Positions 52,406 through 62,022 of a stretch of 64,000 nt of DNA are shown here, one piece after another. This DNA comes from Streptomyces sp. NRRL WC-3618 (GTDB taxonomy: Bacteria; Actinomycetota; Actinomycetes; Streptomycetales; Streptomycetaceae), in contig NZ_LGDW01000303.1 of assembly GCF_001280005.1 (NCBI RefSeq), forward strand, positions 1 to 64,000. Reading direction: 5' to 3'. Positions within the stretch are counted from its first letter, which is position 1. Each line of letters opens with the position of its first letter. Both the position numbers and the translations under genes were made by a program. The notes under the pieces were generated by a model that had not been told where the DNA came from, did not search any database, and worked only from the letters and a program-made list of their open reading frames with translations.

Positions 52406-53862
52406 AACCGACCGACGAACAGACGGCAGCAGCCGACGCCTTCCACGCCGGCGACCACCTCGCCCTGCAGGCAGGCGCCGGCACCGGGAAGACCACCACC
52501 CTCGCCCTCCTCGCCCGCACCACCACCCGCCGCGGCCGCTACCTCGCCTTCAACCGGGCCATCGCCCAGGACGCACGAACCCGCTTCCCGAACACCGTCC
52601 AGTGCAAGACCGCGCACGCCCTTGCCTACGCGGCCATCGGCCACCGCTACACCCGCCGCCTGAACGCACCCCGCCGCCCGGCCTGGCAGACCGGCCAGGC
52701 CCTCGGCGTCACCAAGGCCATCCGCATCGCAGAGCGCGACATCTCCCAAAGAGCCCTCTGCCACACCCTGCTGCGCACCGTGGCCCGCTTCTGTCACACC
52801 GCCGATGAGGCCATCACCCGCCACCACGTGCCCCGCCTGCGCGGCCTGGAGAACAACGATCTCCACACCCAACTCGCCGCCCACATCGTGCCCTTCGCCC
52901 GCAAAGCCTGGAGCGACCTGCACAACCCCGACGACGGCGCGGTCCGCTTCGACCACGACCACTACCTGAAAATGTGGGCCCTCACCCAGCCCAGGATCGA
53001 CGCCGACTTCCTGCTGCTGGACGAGGCCCAGGACACCAACCCCGTCGTCGAACACATCTTCCTCAGCCACCGCGACCACGCCCAGCTCGTCATGGTCGGC
53101 GACTCCGCCCAGGCCATCTACCACTGGCGCGGCGCCAAGGACATCATGACCGGCTTCGACGGCACCCAGCTCACCCTCTCCCAGTCCTTCCGCTTCGGCC
53201 CCCACCTCGCCGAGGAAGCCAACCGCTGGCTGCACCTGGCCGACGCCCCCCTCCGCCTGACCGGCACCGAGACCGTACCCACCGAACTCGGCCCCCTCAC
53301 CCGGCCCGACGCGGTGCTGTGCCGCACCAACGTCGGCGCCATGTCCCACGTCATGGGCCTGATGACCGCCGGATGCCGGGTGGCGCTGGCCGGGGGAGGA
53401 GACAGCCTGCGCGCCCTGGCACTCGCCGCCCGCGACCTGAAAGAAGGCCGCCGCACCACCCACCCCGAACTTCTCCTGTTCCCCTCCTGGGGCGAACTGC
53501 AGGACTACGCCGCCCACGACCCGGCCGGCCGCGACCTGCAGCCCCTGGTCGACCTCGTCGACACGCACGGCACCGACGCCATCCTCACCGCCGTCGCTCA
53601 ACTCGCCCCCGAGCAGCACGCCCAGGTGACCGTCTCGACCGCCCACAAGGCTAAAGGCCGCGAATGGCCCGGCGTGAAGATCGCGGACGACTTCACCCCG
53701 CCTCAGGACCCCGACCAGCACGACGACGCGGGCCAGGCCGTACCCGCACCCATCGACGACGGAGAGGCCCGCCTCGCCTACGTCGCCGTCACCCGCACCC
53801 GCACCCGCCTCGACCTCGGAGGCCTGTCCTGGATCCACGAACACCCACATGGGACGCCCTGA
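52402..53862 (+). CDS. UvrD/Rep-type DNA helicase
   Basis: A 486-residue superfamily 1 helicase: Q-like motif DEQTAAADAF, Walker A QAGAGTGKTTTL (Lys30), motif Ia YLAFNRAIAQDA, Walker B FLLLDEAQDTNPVV, motif III VGDSAQAIYHWRGA, motif V VSTAHKAKGREW and motif VI LAYVAVTRTR. The short size and the YLAFN segment recall FBH1-like helicases. It is the last gene of the DUF6083-like operon and seems intact. Confidence 0.85.
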   Translation: MKPTDEQTAAADAFHAGDHLALQAGAGTGKTTTLALLARTTTRRGRYLAFNRAIAQDARTRFPNTVQCKTAHALAYAAIGHRYTRRLNAPRRPAWQTGQALGVTKAIRIAERDISQRALCHTLLRTVARFCHTADEAITRHHVPRLRGLENNDLHTQLAAHIVPFARKAWSDLHNPDDGAVRFDHDHYLKMWALTQPRIDADFLLLDEAQDTNPVVEHIFLSHRDHAQLVMVGDSAQAIYHWRGAKDIMTGFDGTQLTLSQSFRFGPHLAEEANRWLHLADAPLRLTGTETVPTELGPLTRPDAVLCRTNVGAMSHVMGLMTAGCRVALAGGGDSLRALALAARDLKEGRRTTHPELLLFPSWGELQDYAAHDPAGRDLQPLVDLVDTHGTDAILTAVAQLAPEQHAQVTVSTAHKAKGREWPGVKIADDFTPPQDPDQHDDAGQAVPAPIDDGEARLAYVAVTRTRTRLDLGGLSWIHEHPHGTP

Positions 53863-54029
53863 CGTGTCCCCGGCGCTGTTCACCTGCTGGGGTGGGTCGC
53901 CCAGCACGCGGTGGCATCCTGGGCGGTCAGAGCTACCACGGGTGTGGCACCCGATTCCGGCAGGACCGGGGCCAACGCCGGCGGTTGTACCGGGCCCCCG
54001 CGACGTCGTGGGCCCGTGGACAAGCAGCC

Positions 54030-55036
54030 TCACCCGGCCAGGTCGCGTCCGATGATCTCCTTCATGATCTCGGTGGTGCCGCCGTAGATCGTCTGGATCC
54101 TTGTGTCGACGAAGGCACGGGCGACCGGGTATTCGGTCATATAGCCGTAGCCGCCGTGCAGTTGCAGGCATCGGTCGATGACGCGCTTTTGCAGTTCGCT
54201 GACGAACCACTTGCCCTTGGCGGCGTCCACGGCGGTCAGCTCCCCCGCGTTGTAGGCGCGCACCGAGCGGTCGACATAGGCCTCCGCGATGTCGAGCTCG
54301 GTGGCCATCTCGGCGAGTTCGAAGCGGATGTGCTGCAAGTCGCCGATGGGCTTGCCGAATGCCCGTCGGTCGAAGCAGTAGTCGCGGGTGAGGTCGAATA
54401 TCGCCCGGCTGGTGGCGATGGCTGTGGCGGTCACGCCGAGCCGCTCCCTGGGCAGGTGGCTCATGAGCTGCGGCAGCCCCTCTCCGGGGGAGCCGAGCAG
54501 GTTGGCGGCAGGCACGCGCACCTCTTCGAAGTACAGCTCGGCGGTGTCCTGGCCGGGCAGGCCGATCTTGTCCAGCTTCCGGCCGCGGGTGAAGCCCGGC
54601 ATGTCCCGCTCAACCACCATGAGGCTGAAACCGCGCGACCCGGCGTCGGGGTCCGTGCGCGCGGCGACGATCACCAGGTCGGCCATGATTCCGCTGGAGA
54701 TGAAGGTCTTCTGGCCGTTCAGGATCCAGTCGTCGCCATCGGGACGGGCCGAGGTGCGGATGCCCCGCAGGTCGCTGCCGGTGCCCGGTTCGGTCATCGC
54801 GAGCGCGCCGATGGTTTCACCGCGGGCGAAGCCGGGCAGCCAGCGCCGCTTCTGTTCGTCCGTGGTCAGGTCCAGCAGATAGTGCAGTACCAGGTCGTCC
54901 TGCAGGGCGACGGTGAGGCCGAAGGACAGCGTGTGGACGCGGGCGATCTCCTCGCAGACGACCATGCGGTAGCGGTAGTCCGACTCGCCGGCGCCGCCGT
55001 ATTCCTCGCCGATCTGCAGGCCGTAGATTCCCGATG
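54030..55036 (-). pseudogene. Acyl-CoA dehydrogenase missing its N-terminus
   Basis: An acyl-CoA dehydrogenase body with GLQIGEEYGGAGESDYRYRM, ALAMTEPGTGSDLRGI, FISSGIMADLVIVA, and the C-terminal IDRCLQLHGGYGYMTEYPVA and IYGGTTEIMKEIIGRDL. Family members normally have ~40-50 residues before GLQ(I)PEEYGG; here that part is replaced by antisense of the CoA-transferase. The open frame continues to 55139 through foreign sequence. FAD-binding and catalytic parts remain, but the lost N-terminal helices are usually needed for folding. It was probably part of the catabolic cluster to the right. Confidence 0.7.
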
Positions 55037-55041
55037 GGCCG

Positions 55042-55821
55042 ATGGCCCAGCTGGCCGGGCACGACATCGGATACATCGCCCTGACCGGTGCCCTGCACGC
55101 GATCGGCAGCTCCGGCGGACCGCCGCAGATTCCGCTCAATCTGCTCGGCGACTTCGGCGGCGGCGGAACCTACCTCGTCATAGGCGTCCTCGCGGCGCTG
55201 CGTGAAGCCGACCGCACCGGCAGGGGACAGGTCGTCGACGCCGCCATTGTGGACGGCACCGCCCATCTGCTGGCCGGGACCCACATGATGCTGGCGACCG
55301 GGACGTGGCAGGACGAGCGGGGCGTCAACCTCGTGGACGGCGGAGCGCCGTTCTATGCGGTGTACGAGACCTCCGACGGCCGCCACATGGCGGTCGGCGC
55401 ACTGGAGCCGAAGTTCTATGCCGAACTGCTCGTCGTCCTCGGCCTCGACGAGGACCCGGCAGCTCAGCACGACCGCACCCGGTGGCCGCTGCTGCGCGAG
55501 CGCATCGCCGGGGCGTTCACCGGCCGCACCCAGAGCGAGTGGGCACAGGCGTTCTCGGCGTCGGACGCCTGCGTGGCACCGGTGATGAGCCTGCGCGAAG
55601 CCGCCGGCCACCCGCACCTCAAGGCCCGCGGCACGGTCGTGGAGCACGACGGCGTCCTGCAGCCCGCTCCCGCACCACGCTTCTCCGGCTCGCCCACCAC
55701 CCTCGGATCACCCCCGCCGGTGCCCGGCCTGCACACCGCCGACGTGCTCAAGGCGTGGGGCGTCGGCGATGCCGAAGCGCTGCTGACGTCGGGGGCCGCC
55801 GTACAGACAGCCGCGGTCTAG
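55042..55821 (+). pseudogene. CaiB/BaiF family CoA-transferase missing its N-terminus
   Basis: A class III CoA-transferase or alpha-methylacyl-CoA racemase relative. It starts at MAQLAGHDIGYIALTGALHA, a segment normally about 120 residues into the protein; the N-terminal CoA-binding part (the G-R-N-K-R-S region) is absent. The remainder (VVDAAIVDGTAHLL, YETSDGRHMAVGALEPKFYA, DACVAPVMSLREA) is well preserved to the stop. The break at ~55,033 is also where the opposite-strand dehydrogenase loses its start. The stop overlaps that of tetR. Confidence 0.75.
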
Positions 55822-56537
55822 GCGCCGCGGACCGCTCGGGAGGGCGTGGCGGCCGTACGCCGCGTCCGGCCCTTCGTTGTCGGCTGCGCGGCGCCCTGTT
55901 CCTGCACGGCCGCAACCCCCAGCCCATGACGTACGAGTGACTGCGCGGTGCGGACGACGACGTCCAGCGAGCCCTGGCGGGGGTTCCACCATTCGGCGGC
56001 CCAGTTCAGGGCGCCCAGGACGAGCATGCGGGAGACCCGGGGTTCGAGGTCGGCGCGCAGTTCGCCCGCCTTCTGGGCGTCCTGGATGAGGGTGCGCCAC
56101 ACGTCCCCGTACTGGGCCTCCTCGGCGAGCTGCCGAGTGCGGATGTCCTCGGGGAGTTGGCCCGCGTTCCTGATCGCGGCGGTGGCGAAGTCCGAGATCG
56201 CCAGCTGAAAGCGCAGGTGTTCCTCGACGGCCGTGTCGATGCGGTCCATGGGGCCGGCGTCTGCCGGAAGCGCGTCGAGCGCCTCCACGAGGTGCTCCCG
56301 CATCCGGGCCACGCCGACCCACATGACCTCTTCGATCAGCACTTCCCTGGACGAGAAGTAGTAGTAGATGGCCGGAGCCTGGATCTGGGCCTGCTCGGCC
56401 ACATCGCTCAGCCGGGTCCCCGCGTACCCTTTGCGGCTGAGGACGTGGGCCGCAGCGTCCAGGATGCGCTCTCGCGTGCGTGCCGCCTTGGAGTCATTGG
56501 GCTCAGCAGGCGGCTTGCTCGCGGTTTTTTTAGGCAT
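55818..56537 (-). CDS. TetR-family transcriptional regulator
   Basis: A 239-residue repressor. The N-terminal helix-turn-helix is standard: RERILDAAAHVLSRKGYAGT, RLSDVAEQAQIQAPAIYYYF, SSREVLIEEV. The C-terminal ligand domain is helical, and a basic tail follows (TTKGRTRRTAATPSRAVRG). A perfect TATAAT on the minus strand (56544-56549) lies 6 bases before the ATG, so the message is probably leaderless. Its genomic setting suggests control of the acyl-CoA catabolic genes at 56.6-62.0 kb. Confidence 0.85.
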   Translation of the reverse strand: MPKKTASKPPAEPNDSKAARTRERILDAAAHVLSRKGYAGTRLSDVAEQAQIQAPAIYYYFSSREVLIEEVMWVGVARMREHLVEALDALPADAGPMDRIDTAVEEHLRFQLAISDFATAAIRNAGQLPEDIRTRQLAEEAQYGDVWRTLIQDAQKAGELRADLEPRVSRMLVLGALNWAAEWWNPRQGSLDVVVRTAQSLVRHGLGVAAVQEQGAAQPTTKGRTRRTAATPSRAVRGA

Positions 56538-56543
56538 GAATCA

Positions 56544-56549
56544 ATTATA
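56544..56549 (-). promoter_or_regulatory. Consensus -10 of tetR, leaderless start
   Basis: TATAAT on the minus strand, 6 bases upstream of the tetR ATG at 56537. Confidence 0.55.
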
Positions 56550-56585
56550 GGTGTGACCTGCCGTGGCGCTGACGTGCGGTGTGTG

Positions 56586-57668
56586 TCATCGTCCGTCCGG
56601 GACTGGCTGTACAGGGCTGTCCATGTCGTCCACGAGGTGACGTACCGCTTTGACCGTTCCGGCCGGGTCCGTTCCGACCGGGTCCAGGTTCAGGGTGGTC
56701 ACCCCGGCCTCACGGTAGGCGTGGATCCGCTCCGCGACATAGCCGGGCGGCCCGATCATCGTGGTCCGGACCAGCCATTCCCGGGGGACTGCGGCCTCGG
56801 CTTCCCGCTTCTTCCCGTCGAGGTAGAGGTCCTGGATGGTCTTCGCCTCGGCTTCGAAGCCGTACCGGCAGGCCAGGTCGTTGTAGAAGTTCTTGCCGCG
56901 GGCACCCATGCCGCCGATGTACCGGGCGACCATCGGCCGCTCCTGGTCCAGCAGGTCGTCGACCGGCAGGTTCTCGCCGACGGCGACCGGACCGCCGGCG
57001 ACGACGTCCAGCGGGGCCAGGTCCGGGGAGCGCCGGGCGCTGCCCGCGGCGAGCGCCGGCCCGAAGACCTTCGCTGCGCCCTCAGGCATGAAGAAGAACG
57101 ACTGCCAGCCGTCGGCCACTTCGGCTGTCGCCTGCAGCGAGCGCTCCATCAGCGACGCCCAATAGATGGGGATGCGGTTGCGGTACGGGTGGTTGATCAG
57201 GCGCAGCGGCTTGCCGAGCCCTGTTCCGCGGTCGGCGGGCAGCGGGAGCTGGAAGACCTTGCCGTCGTGGGTCAGGGCTTCCTGCCGCCGCCAAACGCTG
57301 CGGCAGATCTCGATGGTCTCTGTGATCCGTCGCATCGGCTGCTCGAACGGCACGCCGTGGAAACCCTCGATGACCTGCGGTCCGGAAGCACCGAGCCCGA
57401 GGGTGAACCGGCCGCGGGACAGGCTGTCCGCGCCGGCGGCGCTCATGGCCAGCAGGGTGGGGGTGCGGCTGAAGACATTGACGATGCCGGTGCCGATCTG
57501 GATCCGGTCGGTGATCGCGGCGAGGTAGCCGACGAGCGACATCGCGTCGAAGCCGTAGGCTTCTGGTACCCACACCATGTCCAGGCCCGCGGACTCCAGT
57601 TCGCGCACCAGCCCGGCCGTCTCCACCGGGTCACCGGTGTACCTGGACAGCAGCATCGACAGTTTCAC
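56586..57668 (-). CDS. LLM-class F420-dependent oxidoreductase
   Basis: A 360-residue luciferase-like TIM barrel of about family length. Diagnostic parts: GLDMVWVPEAYGFDAMSLVG, IQIGTGIVNVFSRTPTLLAM, GRFTLGLGASGPQVIEGFHG and TMIGPPGYVAERIHAYREAG. Such enzymes use reduced F420 or flavin to reduce or oxygenate organic substrates. It lies between tetR and the second acyl-CoA dehydrogenase, on the same strand, so it is probably part of the catabolic set. The substrate is unknown. Confidence 0.85.
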   Translation of the reverse strand: MKLSMLLSRYTGDPVETAGLVRELESAGLDMVWVPEAYGFDAMSLVGYLAAITDRIQIGTGIVNVFSRTPTLLAMSAAGADSLSRGRFTLGLGASGPQVIEGFHGVPFEQPMRRITETIEICRSVWRRQEALTHDGKVFQLPLPADRGTGLGKPLRLINHPYRNRIPIYWASLMERSLQATAEVADGWQSFFFMPEGAAKVFGPALAAGSARRSPDLAPLDVVAGGPVAVGENLPVDDLLDQERPMVARYIGGMGARGKNFYNDLACRYGFEAEAKTIQDLYLDGKKREAEAAVPREWLVRTTMIGPPGYVAERIHAYREAGVTTLNLDPVGTDPAGTVKAVRHLVDDMDSPVQPVPDGR

Positions 57669-57800
57669 ATCGTCCTCCAGTCGGGATCCCCGGCCGGTCC
57701 GGCGCTTCGCGTACCGGCTCTTGACGCCAAGGGTGTTCTCCAGCGTGTTGTTGAACGAACGCCTCGTCGTTCTTGCAGCAGTCAGGGGCGTACACAGCCC

Positions 57801-58958
57801 CTACACCAGGCCTCCCCGGCTGATCAGCTGGGCGGCGATGACATTGCGCTGGATCTCGTTGGTGCCCTCGCCGACGATCATCAAGGGCGCGTCCCGGAAG
57901 TAACGTTCGACGTCGTACTCCGTGGAGTATCCGTAACCGCCGTGGATCCGTACGGCGTTGAGTGCGATCTCCATCGCGGTCTCGGAGGCGAAGAGTTTCG
58001 CCATCCCGGCCTCCATGTCGCAGCGGCGCCCGGAGTCGAACCGTTCTGCGGCATGCAACACCAACTGGCGGGCCGCGGTGAGCTTGGTGGCCATGTCTGC
58101 GAGGTAGTTGCCGATCGACTGGTGCTTCCAGATCGGCTTGCCGAAACTCTCGCGCTCCTGGGCGTAAGCCAGCGCGTCGTCGAAGGCCGCCTGCCCGACT
58201 CCGAGCGCCCGGGAGGCCACCTGAATCCGGCCGATCTCCAGGCCCTTCATCATCTGGGCGAAGCCGTCTCCCTCCACTGCGCCCAGTACCGCGTCGGCGG
58301 GCGCGTGGTAGCCGTCGAAGGAGAGTTCGCAGCTCTCCACTCCCTTGTAGCCGAGCTTGGGCAGGTCCCGGGAGACGGTGAGCCCAGGGCCGTGCTCGAC
58401 CAGCAGGATGCTGATGCCCTTGTGCCGGGGTGACGCGCCGGGGTCGGTCTTGCACAGCAGCGCGATGAGCTGCGAGCGGCGGGCGTTGCTGATCCAGGTC
58501 TTGGTGCCGCTGATGACATAGCCGCCGTCCGGCCGGCGGCGGGCGGTGGTGCCCATCGCCTGGAGGTCGGAGCCGCCGCCGGGCTCGGTCAGGGCCATCG
58601 TGGCCCGGATTTCGCCGGTCGCCATCCTCGGCAGGTAGCGGTCCTTCTGCTCGTCGGTGCCGAAGGCCAGAAGCAGCTTGGCGACCACCGTGTGGCCGCC
58701 CATGGCCCCGGCCAGGCTCATCCAGCCCCGGGCCAGTTGTTCGGTCACTCCGACATAGCAGGAGGTGGACACGGGTGCTTCGCCGTAGGGCTCGGGGATG
58801 GCGAGGCCGTAGACGCCGAGTGCCTTCATCTGGTCGATCAGCTTCTCGGGGTACTCGTTGGCGTGCTCGAGCTCCCGCACCACCGGCCGCACATCCCGGT
58901 CGACGAACTCCCTGACGATGTCGACGACGGCCTGTTCCTCGTCGGAAAGGATGGACAT
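57801..58958 (-). CDS. Acyl-CoA dehydrogenase
   Basis: A complete 385-residue flavoenzyme: N-terminal FVDRDVRPVVRELEHANEYP, YGLAIPEPYGEAPVS, the substrate/flavin loop TMALTEPGGGSDLQAM, TWISNARRSQLIALL, and the C-terminal ALNAVRIHGGYGYSTEYDVE and VGEGTNEIQRNVIAAQLI. It oxidises an acyl-CoA to the enoyl-CoA and passes electrons to ETF. It is divergent from the citE-like gene with overlapping promoters and an AT-rich operator candidate. Confidence 0.88.
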   Translation of the reverse strand: MSILSDEEQAVVDIVREFVDRDVRPVVRELEHANEYPEKLIDQMKALGVYGLAIPEPYGEAPVSTSCYVGVTEQLARGWMSLAGAMGGHTVVAKLLLAFGTDEQKDRYLPRMATGEIRATMALTEPGGGSDLQAMGTTARRRPDGGYVISGTKTWISNARRSQLIALLCKTDPGASPRHKGISILLVEHGPGLTVSRDLPKLGYKGVESCELSFDGYHAPADAVLGAVEGDGFAQMMKGLEIGRIQVASRALGVGQAAFDDALAYAQERESFGKPIWKHQSIGNYLADMATKLTAARQLVLHAAERFDSGRRCDMEAGMAKLFASETAMEIALNAVRIHGGYGYSTEYDVERYFRDAPLMIVGEGTNEIQRNVIAAQLISRGGLV

Positions 58959-58999
58959 GCGGCTCTCCTCGCTCGGCTACCGGTCTGGCGTCCAACCGG

Positions 59000-59022
59000 A
59001 TTATAGTCGAAATTAAATTAAA
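59000..59022. promoter_or_regulatory. Overlapping divergent promoters with AT-rich operator candidate
   Basis: TATAAT on the minus strand (59000-59005) and TATAGT on the plus strand (59002-59007) serve the two divergent genes. ATTAAATTAAA (59012-59022) follows and recurs at 62041-62051, so it is a candidate site for the TetR regulator. Confidence 0.6.
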
Positions 59023-59038
59023 AGAGAGAGGGGCTCGG

Positions 59039-59926
59039 ATGGCTGAGGACAATCCGGCGGGAGCGCTCAGGTCGTGTCTGTCGGTGCCGGGGTCGGACGG
59101 CCGCAAGATCGCGAAGGCGGCCGGATCCGGCGCGGACGAGATCGTACTCGACCTTGAGGACGCGGTGCCTCCGGCCGGCAAGGACGGCGCGCGGGCCCTC
59201 GTGGCCTCCTGGTTGGGCCGGAGGGCGGAGATCGGCCCGCGGATCGCGGTACGGGTCAACCCGCCGCGGACTCCGTGGTGCCACGCTGACGTGATCGCCT
59301 GCGTGCGTCAGGGTGGCACGGCGTCGATCGTGCTGCCCAAGGTGGAATCGGCCGGGGACCTGGCCTTCGTGGACCGGCTGCTGGACGGGGCGGAGGCTGC
59401 CGCCGGATGCGTCGAGCCGGTCACCGTACAGGCGCTGATCGAGACGGCGGCCGGCCTGGCCAACCTGCGCGAGATCGTGGCGGTGACCTCCCGGCTGACC
59501 ACCCTGATCATCGGCTATGCCGACCTGGCGGCCTCGCTCGGCCGCGCGGCCGACATCCCGGCCGAGACCTGGCTGTGGGCGCAGGACACCGTCTTGACAG
59601 CCGCCCGCAGTGCCGGCCTGGCGGCCGTGGACGGGCCGTACCTCGCGGTGGCGGCCGACGAGCGGTTCACCGAGAGCGTGCGCCGCGCCGCACAACTGGG
59701 CTTCGACGGCAAGTGGGTCATCCACCCGTGCCAGATCCAGGCAGTGAACGAGGTGTTCACGCCCTCGGCGGACGAGGTGACGCGGGCGCGGGCGGTTCTG
59801 GCCGCCCTGCAGGAGGGCCATGACCGAGCCCAGGGAGCGGTCACCCTCGACGGCCGGATGATCGACGAGGCCGTGGCGTTGGCGGCACGACGTGTGCTGG
59901 CGAAAGCGGGAGGATCGCGGGTATGA
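59039..59926 (+). CDS. CitE/HpcH-family CoA-ester lyase
   Basis: A 295-residue TIM-barrel lyase: RSCLSVPGSDGRKIAKAAGS, the acidic metal site EIVLDLEDAVPPAGKD, IAVRVNPPRTPW, IVLPKVESAGDL, ALIETAAGLANL and HPCQIQAVNEVF. Relatives split malyl-CoA, methylmalyl-CoA or citramalyl-CoA. Paired with a MaoC-type dehydratase, it could handle a beta-hydroxy or methylmalyl-type CoA ester. The ribosome binding site GAGAGAGGGG precedes ATG 59039. Confidence 0.85.
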   Translation: MAEDNPAGALRSCLSVPGSDGRKIAKAAGSGADEIVLDLEDAVPPAGKDGARALVASWLGRRAEIGPRIAVRVNPPRTPWCHADVIACVRQGGTASIVLPKVESAGDLAFVDRLLDGAEAAAGCVEPVTVQALIETAAGLANLREIVAVTSRLTTLIIGYADLAASLGRAADIPAETWLWAQDTVLTAARSAGLAAVDGPYLAVAADERFTESVRRAAQLGFDGKWVIHPCQIQAVNEVFTPSADEVTRARAVLAALQEGHDRAQGAVTLDGRMIDEAVALAARRVLAKAGGSRV

Positions 59927-60927
59927 GCGTGGCACACACGGCCGAGGGGCCGTACTTCGACGAGCTGACGGTCGGCCAGGTCTTCGGCGGGGCACCGGCG
60001 ATGACGCTCACCGCCGGCCACGCGGCGGCCCATCAGGCGATCGTGGGGGACCAGCTCGCTCTACCGTTGGACGCGGAGCTGAGCCTGGCGGTGACCGGGC
60101 AGGCTCCCCTCGCGCATCCGGCCCTGGTCTGGGATGTGGCGATCGGCCAGTCCACGGTGGCGACCCACCATGTGAAGGCAAATCTCTTCTACCGCGGGCT
60201 GGTGCTGCGGCGCGCACCCCTCATCGGCGACACCCTGAGTACCTCCACCCACGTGGTGGCGCTGCGCCAGAACAGCAGCCGCGAAGGCCGCCGGCCGACC
60301 GGCCTGGCGGCCCTTCGCATCATCACCACGGACCAGCACGGCCGCCCGGTACTGGACTTCTGGCGGTGCGCCATGCTGCCCCTCCGCGACCCGGACGCGC
60401 GCACCGGCCACGCCGCCGACCTGGACGCCGTCGGCGACCCGCCCGACAGTGACGCGCTCGCCGCGGTCCCGGCGGGGTGGCGGCTCGACCGGTTCGCGGA
60501 GCGCGTCGCCGGACCCCGGTTCGGCGAGATCACCGAGGGCAGCGTCTGGGAAGTCGGTGGCGGAGACGTCGTGTCGAGCGCCCCTGAGCTCGCCCGGCTC
60601 ACGCTCAACGTGGCCAAGGCGCATCATGACCGGCGCGCGGCGGGCGGGCAAAGGCTGGTCTACGGCGGCCACACGATCGGCGTGGCCCTCGCGCAGGCCG
60701 CCCGGGCTCTGCCGTCCATCGTCACCGTGGCCGGCTGGCACGGCTGCGACCACCTGGGCCCCGTGCACGAGAGCGACACCCTGCACAGCACCGTCACCGT
60801 CGAGCGCAAGCACGCGCTGGACGGCCACGGCGGGCTGGTGCACCTGCGGTCGAAGGTCCACGCCACCCTCGCCGACGAGCCGCCGCGCGACGTCCTGGAC
60901 TGGCGGTACGTCGTCGTACTGGCCTGA
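59923..60927 (+). CDS. MaoC-like (double hot-dog) dehydratase
   Basis: A 334-residue protein with two hot-dog domains. The N-terminal one has the start pattern GPYFDELTVGQVFGGAPAMT, and the second has VYGGHTIGVALAQAARALPS, a MaoC-type hydratase motif. The length fits mesaconyl-CoA/methylmalyl-CoA dehydratase-like proteins, which act next to CitE-type lyases; the exact substrate is uncertain. The ATG overlaps the lyase stop (ATGA), so they are co-translated. Confidence 0.8.
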   Translation: MSVAHTAEGPYFDELTVGQVFGGAPAMTLTAGHAAAHQAIVGDQLALPLDAELSLAVTGQAPLAHPALVWDVAIGQSTVATHHVKANLFYRGLVLRRAPLIGDTLSTSTHVVALRQNSSREGRRPTGLAALRIITTDQHGRPVLDFWRCAMLPLRDPDARTGHAADLDAVGDPPDSDALAAVPAGWRLDRFAERVAGPRFGEITEGSVWEVGGGDVVSSAPELARLTLNVAKAHHDRRAAGGQRLVYGGHTIGVALAQAARALPSIVTVAGWHGCDHLGPVHESDTLHSTVTVERKHALDGHGGLVHLRSKVHATLADEPPRDVLDWRYVVVLA

Positions 60928-60957
60928 CCGAGAGGTCAGCCCGCCCCGGACGGTTGC

Positions 60958-61995
60958 TCAACCGGCCGGGGCGAACCGCCGAGTTCCCTCAACGTCCCGC
61001 CATGTGACCGCGCCCTGCCCGGCCAGTACGTCCAGGTGGGCGTCGATCTCCAGTACGGCTGTCATCTGGTGGACGAGCGGCAGGTCGTCGAGCCGGCGCA
61101 GACGACGGGTCCATGGCAGCGCGCGCGCCACCGCGTAGGCCGTGTCGGCCCCGGACGCCACCTGGCGTACCACCTCGTCCAGGCGTTCCTCATGATGCGC
61201 GATCAGTTCGTCCACCCTGGTGTGGACACTTCTTGTCACCGGCCCGTGGGCGGGCAGCAGCAGGGCGTCCGGCATCCCTCGCACCAGGCGCAGAGAGGCG
61301 AGATAGGACCGCAGGGGATGCCTCTCCGGCGACCGCTCGAACCCCAGGGACGGCGTGATGTACGGCAGCACATGGTCCCCGGAGAACAGCAGACCGCCCA
61401 AGGGATCTCTGAGCACCACATGACCGCGGGTGTGGCCGGGTGTGGCCAGCACGTCCAGGCGGCGGTCAGCCAGGACGATCCGCTCGCCGTCCTTCAGCCA
61501 CGCGTCCGGAGGGCCGAACGGCATGTCCAGCTCGTGCGGCTCGGCCGTCATCGCCTCCACTCGGGCCGCCAGTTCGGGGGCGCCGCACGCGCGCAGCAGG
61601 ACGGCCTGCCGGGGGTAGCTCCCGTCCGCCAGGTCGAAGTCCTCGATCGAATGACGTTCCTCCCAGCCGATCCGCACGCGGGTGCCGAGCGACTCGCGGA
61701 GCGCCAGTGCCTGGGTGTAGTGGTCCCAGTGGGCGTGCGTCACGATGATCTGGTCAATGTCCCCGAGCCGGTGTCCGAGACTCTGCAACGCCTCGACCAG
61801 TGCCTTCTCGGTCTCGGGCCTGGCCCAGCCCGAGTCGATCAGTATCAGCCCGCCGGGATCCTCGATCACATAGACGTTGACCGCCGCCAATCCGTCCACG
61901 GGCAGTGCCAGGGGGATGCGGTACACATGGTCCACGACGGCGTGGGCGCCGGGTTCGGTCCAGTCGTCGGGCTGTTCCAACAGGGGTAGCACCAA
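60958..61995 (-). CDS. MBL-fold metallohydrolase
   Basis: A 345-residue glyoxalase II-like hydrolase. The motif IIVTHAHWDHYTQALAL gives His-x-His-x-Asp-His, with further metal ligands in ATPGHTRGHVVL, LFSGDHVLPY and LLLPAHGPV. Such enzymes often hydrolyse thioesters or lactones, fitting the CoA-ester neighbours. The start is TTG 61995 or GTG 61992 after GCAGGAGC. An AT-rich operator candidate lies just upstream. Confidence 0.85.
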   Translation of the reverse strand: MVLPLLEQPDDWTEPGAHAVVDHVYRIPLALPVDGLAAVNVYVIEDPGGLILIDSGWARPETEKALVEALQSLGHRLGDIDQIIVTHAHWDHYTQALALRESLGTRVRIGWEERHSIEDFDLADGSYPRQAVLLRACGAPELAARVEAMTAEPHELDMPFGPPDAWLKDGERIVLADRRLDVLATPGHTRGHVVLRDPLGGLLFSGDHVLPYITPSLGFERSPERHPLRSYLASLRLVRGMPDALLLPAHGPVTRSVHTRVDELIAHHEERLDEVVRQVASGADTAYAVARALPWTRRLRRLDDLPLVHQMTAVLEIDAHLDVLAGQGAVTWRDVEGTRRFAPAG

Positions 61996-62022
61996 GACCT
62001 TGCTCCTGCACCGCAGTCGACA

